This document shows, in pieces, positions 32,668-44,900 of a DNA stretch of 64,000 nucleotides. The notes under the pieces are model-generated. The model was given only the letters and a program-made list of their open reading frames with translations. It made no database searches and was not told the DNA's origin. Position 1 is the first letter of the stretch. Each line of letters begins with the position of its first letter. The DNA comes from Rhodamnia argentea (Eukaryota; Streptophyta; Magnoliopsida; Myrtales; Myrtaceae). Made by a program: the position numbers and the translations under genes. Where the stretch lies: NCBI RefSeq assembly GCF_020921035.1, contig NC_063158.1, forward strand, positions 14,180,001 to 14,244,000, written 5' to 3'.

Positions 32668-32862
32668 CTGTATAAACTTAAACCCGATCGGTTCATTCAC
32701 TCACCCTCAGTAATTTTAGCTCTTTAGCAAAGTCTCTCTCATTTCCTCTCTCTCAATCTCAATTTCAGGAACATCTTCGCAGCCTGCTCTCTTTCTTCTT
32801 CTTGGGTTCCACTCTTTATCAGATTAAATAAGCGAGGGAGAGGGAAAAGAAAAGCCACGAGA
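32668..32862 (+). promoter_or_regulatory. Core promoter and leader of PLATZ copy E
   Basis: TATAAA at 32671-32676 is followed by CTTAAACCCGATCGGTTC, then TTTTAGC and the CT-rich leader. Confidence 0.6.
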
Positions 32863-33780
32863 ATGACTGGGAAGGACACAAGGATGGTCTTGTCTGGAGA
32901 CGATCAAAAGAACGTCGTTCCGCCGTGGTTGAGGCCGATCGCCAGCATCAAGCTCTATGACTTTTGCGAGTCTCATTCCTCCAAAGAGTACAGTTTCTAC
33001 TGCAGAGTCTGCATGGTCGCTCTATGCAAAGAGTGCAAGAAGCAACACGATCTTTCTGGGCACGACATCATAAAGGTACTAACTAGTTTTCATTTTGAAT
33101 CGTCTTCGCAATGTTAATCGTAACGGTATATCGGCATGCACGAAAATGTGTAGTATGCTACTACTGTTTATCATTTCATGATCAAGAAATACCGGAATTT
33201 GTTTCCCTCATTTTGAATTCTTTGCCTCTCTTTAGTTTTTCTTTTTGGGTTTTGATCTTTTCAGGTATATAAAATTGCTCGAGTGGCGTCGTTCAGAAAG
33301 AAGGATTTGGAGCCGTTATGGGATATTTCCGATATCCGTTTATACAATCAAAAGGGGTGGCCTGTTGCAGTCATATATAAAGAGGGAGATGGGATCTCTC
33401 GCTCTAGCGACCAGAGCAATGCTGCAGAATGCGAATCTTGTCGATACCAACTCAAGTCGCCGCGAGCCAAATACTGCTCTGTGGAATGCAAGGTGACGAT
33501 CAAGCATATCTTTTCGAACGAACCGGGTTTCAACTACCTACATCGCGCATCACTTTGAATGCAACGCAGATCTCAAACAAAGTTCTATCACACGGGGTAA
33601 TTCTTTCTTCTTTTTCCATTCTAGGTTGAAGCCGTGATGAAGGTGGATGAAAGTGAAAGTATGAAGAACGAAGCAAAGAGAAAGGTTGAGGCCATATCAG
33701 AGGGAAGTGGTAGCAATGTGAAGTCGTTTAGGAGACGATCGAGAAAGCAGAAAAACCCGCGGAGAGCTCCATTATTTTAG
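32863..33780 (+). CDS. PLATZ-family protein, copy E, with one zinc ligand lost
   Basis: Exons 32863-33075, 33265-33492 and 33625-33780 encode about 198 residues in one continuous phase-0 frame. The N-terminal region is nearly identical to copy D. In the first zinc region the conserved Cys of SxECNFYC is Tyr (KEYSFYC, codon TAC), so one predicted Zn ligand is missing. The remaining ligands, CESH, YCRVC, LCKEC and the second motif CESCRYQL..YCSVEC, are in place. Exon 3 begins VEAVMKVDESES and ends RAPLF. With an intact frame but a changed ligand, the gene may make a protein with altered zinc binding or may be in early decay. Confidence 0.83.
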
Positions 33781-34024
33781 CCGAAGATTGGTAATTAGCA
33801 AACTTAGTGAAAATCGAGGTGGGCTACTTGGTTTTGGTACGTAATGGTTGATTTTTCTTTTGATTGTTTTGGTACATTCCTGATAGGGTTAAGTGAAACT
33901 ATTGTTCTTCTGTTTTTGGTGTTGGTATTGATGCAACAATAATCTCTCTTTTAGTACTACGAGCGAATATGACTGCCAAGTGTTGTGATTATTATTATTA
34001 TCATTATTGGTAATTAAATAATTT

Positions 34025-34154
34025 TTTTTTGGTAAAGTAAGTATGTATTAACTTTCCAAAGCACTAGGTAGAAGAGTATAACCGGACACAAAAACCATGA
34101 ACCCAAGATGTCATTGTTGTATGCCATAGAGGGTTCAACGGTGTACCGAATGCA
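34025..34154 (-). mobile_element. Shorter copy of the LINE/SINE tail seen behind PLATZ copy B
   Basis: A T-run followed by GGTAAAGTAAGTATGTATTA, then AACCGGACACAAAAACCATGAACCC-like text, matches 19567-19690 behind copy B. The flanking near-repeat is TAATTAAATAATTTT (34011 on) and AAATTAAACAATTTT (34154 on). The body is shorter because it breaks off after TACCGAATGCAAA, where copy B continues for over 100 bp. Confidence 0.65.
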
Positions 34155-34168
34155 AATTAAACAATTTT

Positions 34169-34985
34169 ATTCTCCACTCTTTCCACAATTTTCTTATCTA
34201 ATGATGTCCCTATGACTTCGAATTCGGTTGATTGGAGTAGATATGTACGTTGGGATTGGGAAGGACAAGAATATGACGTCAAAAGGATTTTTCCGTTGTG
34301 GATTATCAGTCGATGTGCGAGGTTAAAAATTTCGAAATGAAAAATACAACCAGGCTTTGAGAATGAGATTTCGCAATATGAACGTCGTGCTCGCATTGTT
34401 CATGTCAAATTCTCGTACCCACATCAAATGCAAGTTCGAGTGCTCGATTGAGAAAATTAAAAGCAATTAGAAGCAAAAGAACCTAAATAGATAAACATAG
34501 GCAGATATAGATACAAACATATACTTCAAAAAGAAATTAAGGAAAGAATTGACCAAATGAAAGTAAGTGTGTACACATATCATCTCACGAACTATGACGA
34601 AAAAGTCTTACTAACCTAGCTTTTATATTTTCCACAAAACAAATGAAGCCTAAACCTGCTCTGTGACAATTGGTGTTGATTTGTGACTTCGTACATCAAG
34701 TTTAGGCTAAAGACTTTATAAGATCCAGATCTAAAGATTGGGTTCAAAACTGCATATTGCCTGTTCGATGCTTTGTCCAGAAGAATCAAAATTCTTTTCA
34801 TGAAAACGACTATTGGACAGTGTTTAGAATCGTGTCTGATGTTCGATTGCTCTAGTGATTATATGAATTACGTCTGATTCGCTGTATTTCCTTTTTGTTT
34901 CATGATGTATACTTCGAATCTTGATGCCTACCGCAAACGAGCATATGAATGGGAATCATAAGTCAACCTTGCTCCCCAACGATGG
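34169..34985. other. 3' flank of unit E and start of a truncated sixth unit
   Basis: 34169-34420 resembles the B flank. From about 34430, text similar to 27560-27760 (the outer part of unit E) reappears, including AGAATTGACCAAAT and TCACGAACTATGAC, and then stops near 34640. This suggests the array once extended further right. The remainder holds no recognisable gene. Confidence 0.45.
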
Positions 34986-34992
34986 CCTACGA

Positions 34993-35704
34993 AGATGTCA
35001 AACGGGTGGATCGGATAGGGTTTGGACTAGGTCGAATATGGTTCGATCCAAATTAACACATTTAACCCGTTTTGACCTATTTTTATAGAAGTATAAATGT
35101 AATGGCCCAACCCACACTCCACCGTCTATCCAACCCATATTACTTAAACACTTCTATATTTAATCAAATCATGGAATATTTGTTTCTAACAATTTGTTAA
35201 GAAAAATGATATTGCTAAAACACCTTCATGCAATAAAAATTTAATGAATTTTTTTCAATTTTTATTTTTTCTAAAAATATAATTTTTAATATTAAATATT
35301 AAATTTTTTATTTGATTTTTTTTTTTTATTTTTCTATCTTGACAATCGGTAGTGGTTGGCGGCAGTCTGCAGCGGAGGGCGGCGGTGGCGGACAGCGACA
35401 TTAACAATATTTATATTTTTCAATTTTTTTTTAATATTTCTCTCTTTCTTTTACTTATTAAAAATAATGAAAATCAAAATCAAAAATCAAGTAAATATAA
35501 ATTGATAAATGGGTTAGGTTGGGCTAAGTGGACTTGTCTAGCTAAATGAGTCGTAAATGGGTTCAAAGATAAACCCATTAACAATCCACATATAATTATG
35601 TTAACCCATTGATAACCCATTTTGTAGAATTTTACTATCCATATTTGACCCATTTTCAATAAAGTTGGTCAAATATGAATTTTAGACCCATATTGATATC
35701 TCTA
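34993..35704. mobile_element. Probable non-autonomous hAT-type element
   Basis: The left end AGATGTCAAACGGGT and the complement of the right end, TAGAGATATCAATATGGGT, resemble each other and the common plant hAT terminus TAGGGGTGTCAA. CCTACGA flanks both sides, at 34986-34992 and 35705-35711. The interior repeats GGGTCAAAT- and AACCCATT-like phrases and contains a short GGCGG-rich patch (35355-35395). There is no transposase frame. Confidence 0.55.
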
Positions 35705-35711
35705 CCTACGA

Positions 35712-37898
35712 TTAAAGTCCATTCTCGTCGGTCTTGTTTCCCTCCTCTATGTGTGGATGATTCTATAGAGTTTGGATTCTTGATTTAGCCACAGTTTAGG
35801 TGATTGGAAAACGAAATTTTATCGCCAGCGTTGATTTTTGTGGTCACCGGCAGCTTTTCGGTAACGACGATGTTGGTTTAGTAACGGCAGCAGAAGTGTA
35901 GCGATAACGGTGGTGGTTGACCGGAGGTGTTGGCCGGCAACTGTCAAAAGCCAGAAATGATGACGTCGGTGAGTTCTCGAGGGAGAGGACTCCCGAAGAA
36001 GAAGAGCCAGAGAGAGAAAATAAAATAAAAAAAAAATAGTGATAAATAAATAATAGAAAAAAGAGAAACAAAAAATAGACTGAATTGGGTCAAGTGTGCT
36101 TAGTGGAGCAGGCCGAGCCGGATGAATTCAGGTGCAATTGAATAGAGTTAGCCAGGAATTTGGGTTAGGTTTTAGAACCGGGCCGGACTTAGTCTGGTCT
36201 GAGCTTTGTTAACCTGGGCCGTTAGACATTCTTATTTTAGAATTTACTTAGTTTAGAACTTTAATGAACATTAGATTTAGCATAAAAAAATGTGTAAACA
36301 TCTTTAGGCAAACCCTGGGTTCAAAAATTGAATAAGCCTTTAGGGTTTTACCTTAGGATTTTGATTGTTTCTTAGAAACAAATGCTAGGTTGTTGATTGT
36401 GCCTTATTCATTTCTTTTTTATTTTTACCTAATTACGCATTTCTTTATATTGATTGTTCTTTTCATTTTCTTAGCGTGATTAGAGATGTTGCATGGACAC
36501 TTAGTGGATTAGAATTTTAGAAATAAAATTGATAGAAACACTGCATGAACTCCTTAGAAAATGAAAATTCAAGTTGAGGCACCAAAAGGGCATTAGCTGA
36601 TTAGCTAGTGCAATCAAGTTTCCAAACCTAAAAAATCTCTAGTTGGTAAGAAGTAAGGTATGGTCCCGCACCTTACTTGATTTCTAGCCAGCTTCAATAG
36701 GCTAGTAGTGACTCCTTTTGCATGTTGATTTTTTGTTTTTTAAGTCACGAATTGATAGGGACTTGGGAGAGCTCGAGCTAAGCATTTTTAGCTTAGTAAT
36801 CCATTGACCATCCCTTGAGGGTACATTTGCCCTTTGAGAGGGTCGCAATAATACTATTTGTAATGCTTCTCTAATCAATGAAAGCAAATTTATCTTTATC
36901 TCTACTTTCCGCAATTTTATCTTTTATGTATGTTTGAATTCCTCGTACTTTAGTTGTAGTTTCAAATATTTTGTCGTTGATTAAATTCTGCTTGGTACCT
37001 TAGTTGTAGTTTTTAGATCTTCGTCATTGATTAAGTTCTAATGTTGTATCTTTATCATCACATTTAATCATAGATTGACCTTCGGAAAGGTATTTTATCC
37101 TTCGCCTTTGGATTAAATTCCAACGAACCATATTAGTTCTTGGGATTCATTGAGACTACTCCTATCCGGAATTGCCACTCCGTCTCCTTTTACTAAAATA
37201 GAATAACCAATTTTGGTGAAAGATATTTCGTTGATTGAGACACTTTTCGGCAAAATAACTATTTTCTTCTAATGAAACAAAAAAACAAATTAACAAATAC
37301 AATCGACGATTTTGCTTCGTATGCCTCATTAGTGAGTTCACTTGCACATGTAATTTTCAATTCCCTTTACACTAAAGTTCACAAACCCTGAGGAACGGGC
37401 GGATTTGGAGGAACATGCTGCGTCCTCCCAATTATCAATATGCGAAGTAAATTTTGCACAGATGGAGAAAGTGCATATAAGTATGGACATTATGCAACAT
37501 ATTGATTTTCAGCACCATCCAAATTTTGGAGTTTTGAACACACTCTACCTTTAATTAGAGATTTTTTTTATTTAATCTTGCGATTTTAATTAGACATTTT
37601 CCTCAAATTTGCCGCACTTTGGTTAATAAAAGATTGCATTGTTAACAATTTTTCGTGAAAGGTTAGGGGAAATTATGGAGGCGAAAAAATACGATATGCA
37701 CATGCTCGAGCCCTTAAACAAGAAAGTTTTTTTTTTTTTATAACTAAAACATGAAGGTTTAAGAAAAGCGAAAGGAGACCTAATAGCTTATGTAAAAATT
37801 GTATTCAAATGACAATTAGTGTAGTTTGTACTATCTATTAATAAGCACAATCTGAGTTGCGATCAAGCGATTCCGGTTAGGTTAAATACAAGATATTA
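35712..37898. other. Spacer without recognisable genes
   Basis: The stretch holds AT-rich and repetitive-looking DNA. The minus frame at 35844-36071 is rich in Phe/Ser/Pro and low in complexity. The block 36250-37150 has the look of untranslated LTR-element DNA, but I could not find paired LTRs. A CCGG-containing patch lies near 35870-35940. No RNA gene was seen. Confidence 0.35.
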
Positions 37899-37907
37899 TT
37901 ATTTTTA

Positions 37908-38608
37908 GAGAAAATTTCAAATAAGGGTCGAAAGTACCTTCATTGTTGTATAAAAAGGCCCGATCGAAAGGCATTTTCATCATTTGTATTTTTTTAATTC
38001 ATTTTGCCTTTTCTTTCTCTATTTTCCCTTTTTCTTTTTTTCTCTTCCCTCCTCGGCCATTGTTGGGCCACCGGCGGAGGTTGCTGGACTTTTAGGCTAG
38101 GGCGGCCCTCGTTGGTGTTAGGTGGCCCTTACCTGGGTTCTGAAAGAAGAAAAACATTGGAAATCTCCCCAATGCCTAGAACACACAACACAAAGAAAAA
38201 GGCAACGAAACAATGCAGTGCCAAGAGCAAATCAATAACCCGGGAGCGAAATATAGATCGAAAAGGAGAGGAAAGGGAAAAAAAAAGACTTGTTAATGGC
38301 CTTTGTCAAATCGGCAATTTGGAATGCCATCCCGCACAAGGGCAAGGGCGCCCGATGAGGGCATCTCTTGACCGGGCTAGCCTCGCCAGCCCGACGCCTC
38401 TAGTGAGGGTCGCTCAATGCTAGCTCGAACGAGACGGCCCTAACGCCTGTGATGGTTGGGAAAGTAAGAGGAAAAATAAAAATAAAAAAGGAAATTAGAA
38501 AGAAAAAAAGTAAATGACGAAAATGCCTTGATTTTGAAATAATGAATGTATTTGAGGCCTTTATTTGAATAAATGAAGGCGCTTGTGATTTTTATTTGAA
38601 AATTTTCC
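37908..38608. mobile_element. Mutator-type miniature element with exact 9-bp target duplication
   Basis: TTATTTTTA occurs at 37899-37907 and again at 38609-38617. Between them lies 701 bp with inverted ends: GAGAAAATTTCAAATAA at the left and the complement of GGAAAATTTTCAAATAA at the right. The similarity extends inward for about 80-90 bp through an ACCTTCATT-like phrase and AGGCATTTTC. The centre (38040-38450) is GC-rich with a CGAGGCTAGCC-like palindromic patch and does not resemble the arms, so it may be acquired DNA. The frame at 38004-38423 crosses arm and centre and is not convincing as a gene. Confidence 0.78.
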
Positions 38609-38867
38609 TTATTTTTATCACATATTGAAACACCTATAATTTTTTTTCAGACATTTTTACAAACACCTATAATTTACGTACATACACTTTTTTTTTCTTT
38701 TTCTTTTGTTGCTGAATCAAGGTTTGTAATTGTTCGCGTCCATCTCCAGACCTGGACACTTGCCGCCTAACCTCCCGCTCCGCCGCTTTCCCGGAACAAC
38801 GTCGCCATTCTTGTCTGTAAAAACCCTAAACCCTATTTCCCTCATCTTCCCCCACATCCCTCCTCTG

Positions 38868-38868
38868 C

Positions 38869-38901
<33 letters not shown>

Positions 38902-38922
38902 AACAACAACAACAACAACAAG
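38868..38922. repeat. CT and CAA microsatellites in the U3 snoRNP gene leader
   Basis: About 15 CT units (to 38898) run straight into seven CAA units. They lie in the probable 5' UTR, 40-95 bp before the start codon. Confidence 0.9.
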
Positions 38923-38964
38923 ATAGCACATTGGTTTTGAGTTACATCTCGGCTTTGGCTGAAC

Positions 38965-41900
38965 ATGCCGACTCTGACGGGGAAAAGGTCGAAGAAGAGA
39001 GGTGGTGCCAAGGTACACAAGAGAGGCAACAAGAAGTACTCCATAAACGAGGACCCCTTCTTCAGCCACCAAAAGCGGCGCCGGGTCGAGGACGACGGCA
39101 TGGATGACGACGATGGCGACGACGACGACGACGACGATATAGTAGTCAGCAGCGCCTCCGAGGAGGAAGGCGTCGCGGAAGAGGCGGAGGAGTCCGAGTT
39201 CGACAGGGAGACCGCGGACGAGAAGCGGCAGCGAGTGGCGAAGGAGTACCTGGATAAGATTCGGGCGATCGCGAGGAGGGAGAAGGAAGATGACGACGAG
39301 GGCGAGGAGGATGAGGAGGAGGATGAGGACGAGTTTGGGGGAAGAGTGCGGGACGGAGTCCGGGATTCGCTCGTCTCGAAGATTCTGCAGCAGGAGCAGC
39401 TCGAAGAGAGCGGTAGAGTCCGCCGGCAAATTGCTTCCAGGTGCCTATTTTGGTTTTGACTTTTCGTTCATTTGGCAATGCTGGCGATTATGTGATCGAT
39501 TAAAGATCTGACTTTTGCAGAATGTGCTCTGTTTTTTGTGTTTAATTGGACCTGGCTAATTGAATTAAACTCAATCACTTTCTCTTTGCTAACAATGCTG
39601 ATTGAGTGGTTAATTATATGCTCTTGAGATAGCGAGAGATGCTGATTTTGAACTCAATTTTTTTAGTAATGGGGGATTGACTGAGTTCTTTGTGGGGTAT
39701 CCAACTACTTAAACGAAAGGCAGAACAATTTTGAATTGCCCCATCAAGCGTGGAGATTGGGCATGGATAGTTTGTTCTAAGTTATGCCCCTTCTCTAAGT
39801 GCGGGAATGATGGAATGACCTGTGGAAAGACGGAAACAGCTTAAAGGGAACAGTAATGGAAATTTATATGATATGATGTTGTTTGATCGGGGATATTCTA
39901 TATAAGCACTGTGTATATCAATCAACTGCTCCTACTTTGAAAGGAAGAGATGAATTACTAATAACTATTTGGCAAAAAAAAAATTTACTGGTAACTACTC
40001 CTGCTCCTCTCAAGATGGATGAACTGATAACCATCCATTATGCACTTTGAATCCGCCAGTAACCTCCACAGTCCTACTAACTGCCTCTAACGAACACCTA
40101 GTAGAAAGTGGGTGTTTAAATAGGGGGTTTTTTTTCTTGGTCCAAGTCAAGAGGAGGTTAACGTATGACTTTTCTACTACTTTGTAGTGATTTATGATAT
40201 TCATATGGTACAAATCTCTCCAGGGTCATTTTCTTTCTGCCAAAGTGTATAATTGATGATATAATGATCGTAATGTGATCATTACCTGTAAGTGGAAGCA
40301 CTCCTGGTCCTACCTACTGTTGTATTTTGGTTATTGTGCTCTTTGGCATTTGCAACTAGTTGTACTCGGGATATTATTAGCGTGCTTTGTATTTTTATTA
40401 AGTAACATCCACCGTCCTAATCAGCTCCCTTGGAGATTTTCTCCCAGTGACTGGTTAATTTCAATCCTTGGCTCGCGTTTGCAACTAATTTTACTCGCAT
40501 GTTATTTGGCACACTTTATAATTTCATTATCTAACATCCGACATTCTAATCAGCTGGAGATTTTCTCCAGTGAGTGCTTAATTTCAAATTTTCAATCCTT
40601 GAATATTGATATATTTCCTTATAAGGAGGCTAAATCATTGATTCATGCACTTTCTCATGCTGAAGTATGAAATTCATTTCATGTGACATTTGGGCAATGA
40701 AGATGTTGAACTGTCATGTGGCAGGGTTAAAAAGCCAGAGACAGTTGATAATTTTTGCGCCTTAGTAAAGCACCGGCATTCGGTCACGGCCGTAGCATTG
40801 TCTGAGGATGACTTGAGGGGCTTTTCGGCATCAAAGGATGGTACCATATTGCATTGGGATGTAAGTAGTGGAAAAAGTGAAAAGTATGCTTGGCCTAGAG
40901 AGGATACACTGAGGTCTCATGGAACCAAGGATCCGCAAGGTCGAGCTAAAAAGCATAGTAAACATGTTTTAGCTTTGGCTGTTAGCTCAGATGGGAGGTA
41001 TTTGGCCAGCGGAGGCCAAGATCGCCATGTTCATTTGTGGGACACGCGGACACGCGAGCACATTCAGGTAATTATCTCCTTCCCTGGTTTGTTGTGTAGA
41101 AACACATGGTTTTTTTATGGAGCATAAATAACTTGGAACTTCTTGAGGAGATCTGGTCCTCTAACCATGGGAACAATCTTCTCATGAGAGCAGTTCACTG
41201 TTGCACACAAATGGTGTCTAGATTGGAACAATTCTCTTATGATTCCTCCGTTGGAGCTCCAGGAATTGGCTTGTTAGAAGCATTGTTTTTGCCCTGATTA
41301 TCTGTTAGGGAAGAATTAGTTAATCGATCAGGCAGTGAGAATGGTGCTGCAGCTTGGTCATGTATTTTGTCCACTAGAATGCACACATGTTGAACATAAG
41401 GGCCTCACCTTTAATCTAATTGCTTCAACTTGCAGGCTTTTCCAGGTCATAGAGGACCGGTGTCTTGTTTAACTTATAGGCAAGGAACTTCGGAACTTTT
41501 CTCTGGTTCTTTTGATCGAACAATCAAGATGTGGAACATGGATGACAGAGCTTACATTAACACCTTGTTTGGCCACCAAAGTGAAGTTCTAACTATAGAT
41601 TGCTTAAGAAAGGAACGTGTTTTGACTGTCGGGCGTGATCGGACAATGCAATTGTTTAAGGTAGAATTTTGCCTTTAATATTTTGTTTATTTGTGTGTTT
41701 ACTTCTACTCAAATGATCTGCAAATCAACTGAGTTACTGGTTATGTTCTATTGTTTATTTAGACTGGTTACGTAGGCTGTTTTATTTATGCTTTAGAGTT
41801 GGCAATTGGTTTAGTTGATTTTGGTATTTCTTTTACTATATTCCGTTTTATATATTTTGAAGAGTTGGGATTAGATCATGGTTGTAATGGGTACAGGCTG

Positions 41901-44900
41901 ATGTGGGAAGATACTGATCTGATTCGATGAGATCTGAAGACACTTCTGGGCTCTGAACAGTACATGGGAACAGTTAGGTGGTCTTTTTGGACAATTCTGA
42001 GGACATCACTTTGTATAAGTATCCTTTGCTTTTAGAATCTTCACCGTCCACTTCTATTAGGAAATTGAGTAAACTTAACTTTGTTCCTTCAAATAATGAA
42101 ATATTATGTCGCTTAGTCTTAGGTACATAGAACTGCTTTAAATTTGTTAAGATCTTCTAAGAAGTGTAATAGTAACTTCAGCATCAACATATATTTACTG
42201 TAGAGAGGTGGCCATGGAATACTTTTGAGGGGTGAACGGTATGCATGCTTTTACTTAATTATTTGTCAATGATAGAGTCAGAGCTGATGGTTCATTTTTA
42301 GTGCCTCGTCTTTCACCGTCGAGCATGAAATCAATTCTAGAATTAGCCATTTGTGATTCTCATATGACAAATCTGCATGGTAGGATTGTCATTGAGATTT
42401 CTTGGTTCATTTTTTACACTTATCAAAGAAATATTTCATGCTTATTGTTTGCAAAATATTAACTTTCATGGCTTTCGACCTCTGTTGAGCAGATTCCGGA
42501 GGAGACAAGAATAGTTTTCCGAGCTCCAGCATCATCTTTGGAATGCTGTTGTTTTATTAGCAATGATCAATATCTGACCGGCTCGGATGATGGAAGTGTT
42601 GAGCTCTGGAGTATGCTACGAAAGAAACCTGTTTACATCATTAAGAATGCTCACCCTTTCTTCCTCAAGGACAATAAGTTTGATAACGGAGATAGCGAAA
42701 AGATCCCCAATGGTGACGCAGGTAGAGCTGAGATTAAGATTCCTTCATTTTTATGGAAACCCTTTTATTGTTCTATCTGGTGATAATTGATTTTTTGTTG
42801 TTCATGTGTCCGACACTATTTCCCCTCTAATCAACCTTAATTAGTTGTTGCTGACTTTTTTCTGTATGAGAGAAAGAAAAACTTTTGCCTCTTCTCTACG
42901 TATCAAAAATACATACAGTTTCCTGTTCCAAACAGGTCATCCTTCCCATTTTCCATGATTGGCTTAAAAATTTTCTAACCTTTTGTTGTTTGGAAAGCAT
43001 TTTATAATTGTTGACTCTCTGGAAGTTGAAGCTATCTACTTAATTCGTTAATATCTTTCAGCAACTTGAGAGTTATCTTTACTATCATGATTTCTCCTCG
43101 CAGAGAACTTCAAATCCAACCCTGAAAATACTCAGAACTCAACAGCACATTCATGGGTGAGTTCAATCAGTGTGTGCAGAGGTAGTGATCTTGCCGCCTC
43201 AGGTGCTGGAAATGGTTACATTCGTCTGTGGGCTGTCAAAAGCGAGACCAATAATATTCAGCCCTTATATGACCTTCCACTGGTATGCTGTAGTTGCATT
43301 ACCTTTTGTATTATTGCTTTTTGAGATTTTTAACAAATCAAAGTTTTCTCCGAAATGCTTCTTGAGTGATGATTTGCAAGTGGTGATTATAGTAATTCCC
43401 TCTTGGCCATAATACACTTAGTTGCTTGTTGACTTTAGCATACTATTTAAGAGTCTTGTTTTTAGTCTCCTAATAGAAGATGAAGGCTCATCGTGGCCAG
43501 GACATTGTTGTCCTTAGTGAACCATGACTGCTTTATAGAAATATAAGTCATAATTTAAGTAACTCCATAATTTCTATGATGTTTGTTTGGTAAATGTGAA
43601 GATCTTCTTTTTGCGTCAGTTAACCTATTGGGAGGACTAAAATGTTTTCGTAAAACTGTCCCAGTGAGCAACCTCTAAGGAGCTTGAATGAGTTTTAACA
43701 TCCTGGGTCGATTCTTTTGAGCTCTTGAGGCAGGATTTTTTTTTCTTATGAATGACGTCAGTAGGAAGATTATGTGGCTCAGTACTTTGCTCTATAAGTC
43801 AAATGTTATCACTGGCCCCCAATTTGGTTGATCCTTGCATCAGTAAGATTTTTCCAGTTGAAACTGAGAGAAGCCTAAAGGAAGTGAATTGAAGAGACAA
43901 CGTATCTTTTCTTTTCTTGGTCTTCATAATGCATTGTGCTAGTCTTGTTGGTCAATTTGTTGTTGAATGTAAGGGGAGCTTCTTCATAGGCAAACATCTT
44001 GAACACAATGAAAATTATCAATATCCTGGTCGAATAATTTTTTCTGGTAGGACCTGGGCAAATGAACTAAATCCAAATTTTATTGCTCGACTATTGAAAA
44101 CCTCAAACACCCCCTTGTTCCTTCCTATTGTTGAATCTAGTCACTCTTTTATTGTATGGTCTGGAATTGAACGATATCAGTCCTTTCATTTCAGTCACTG
44201 CATCCATTTGACAGAAATTTTGGTAACAGGTTGGATTTGTCAATTCATTGGCATTTGCAAAATCTGGGGAGTTCCTTGTGGCGGGTGTTGGACAGGTGGT
44301 TCTTTCCCTTTACTTCAACTTAATATTCTTTCTCCATGCATAATGTGGCGCTCGATTGAAAGGCAACATTGATGACTTAAACATAGTCACCACTGAGGAA
44401 AGTACTTATAGAAAGTAATAAAACACTCGAAAGTTTTCTATCATGCCAGGAGTCGCTTCTTTGGTGCTTCCCAAATATCCTCTCTCTTTTTCAATGTGCT
44501 TTTAGTTTAGGGATGGTAAACTGGTCAGCTTGAAAGTATGTGTCTTTGTATGATGAGCAAAGTAATTGAGTACTAAATGATCGCTTAATCTGTCAATGAA
44601 AATGATAAAATAGCCCCGAAATTTCCAAGCTCCCTAATCCGTATTGCACTTATTGATCCACCTTAGTCCTGAAACCTAAGTTCAACCTGATGAAAATATG
44701 CTAGAGTCGGATGCTTGCATAATTTCCTATGACTCTCTGTGTCCACAAGATTAGAGATGATGAGGACATCCTCTTGATAGAATGTAGCCTCCAAAGCATT
44801 CTTGCTATTTGCATATTGCTAATTTGTCTAATAGAGTGAGAGTTCATGATAACAAGTCGATCAAATTGTCATGGTAGACTATTATTCCATCTGGTGTCTC

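Noticed and set aside
38004..38423. A 139-residue frame inside the Mutator-type element
   Set aside because: It starts in an inverted arm, crosses into the GC-rich core, and has no domain; likely chance.
38842..39429. A 195-residue minus-strand open frame opposite exon 1 of the U3 snoRNP gene
   Set aside because: It is the antisense of GAC/GAG-rich acidic codons, giving runs of Val and Leu, and it overlaps a clearly real exon.
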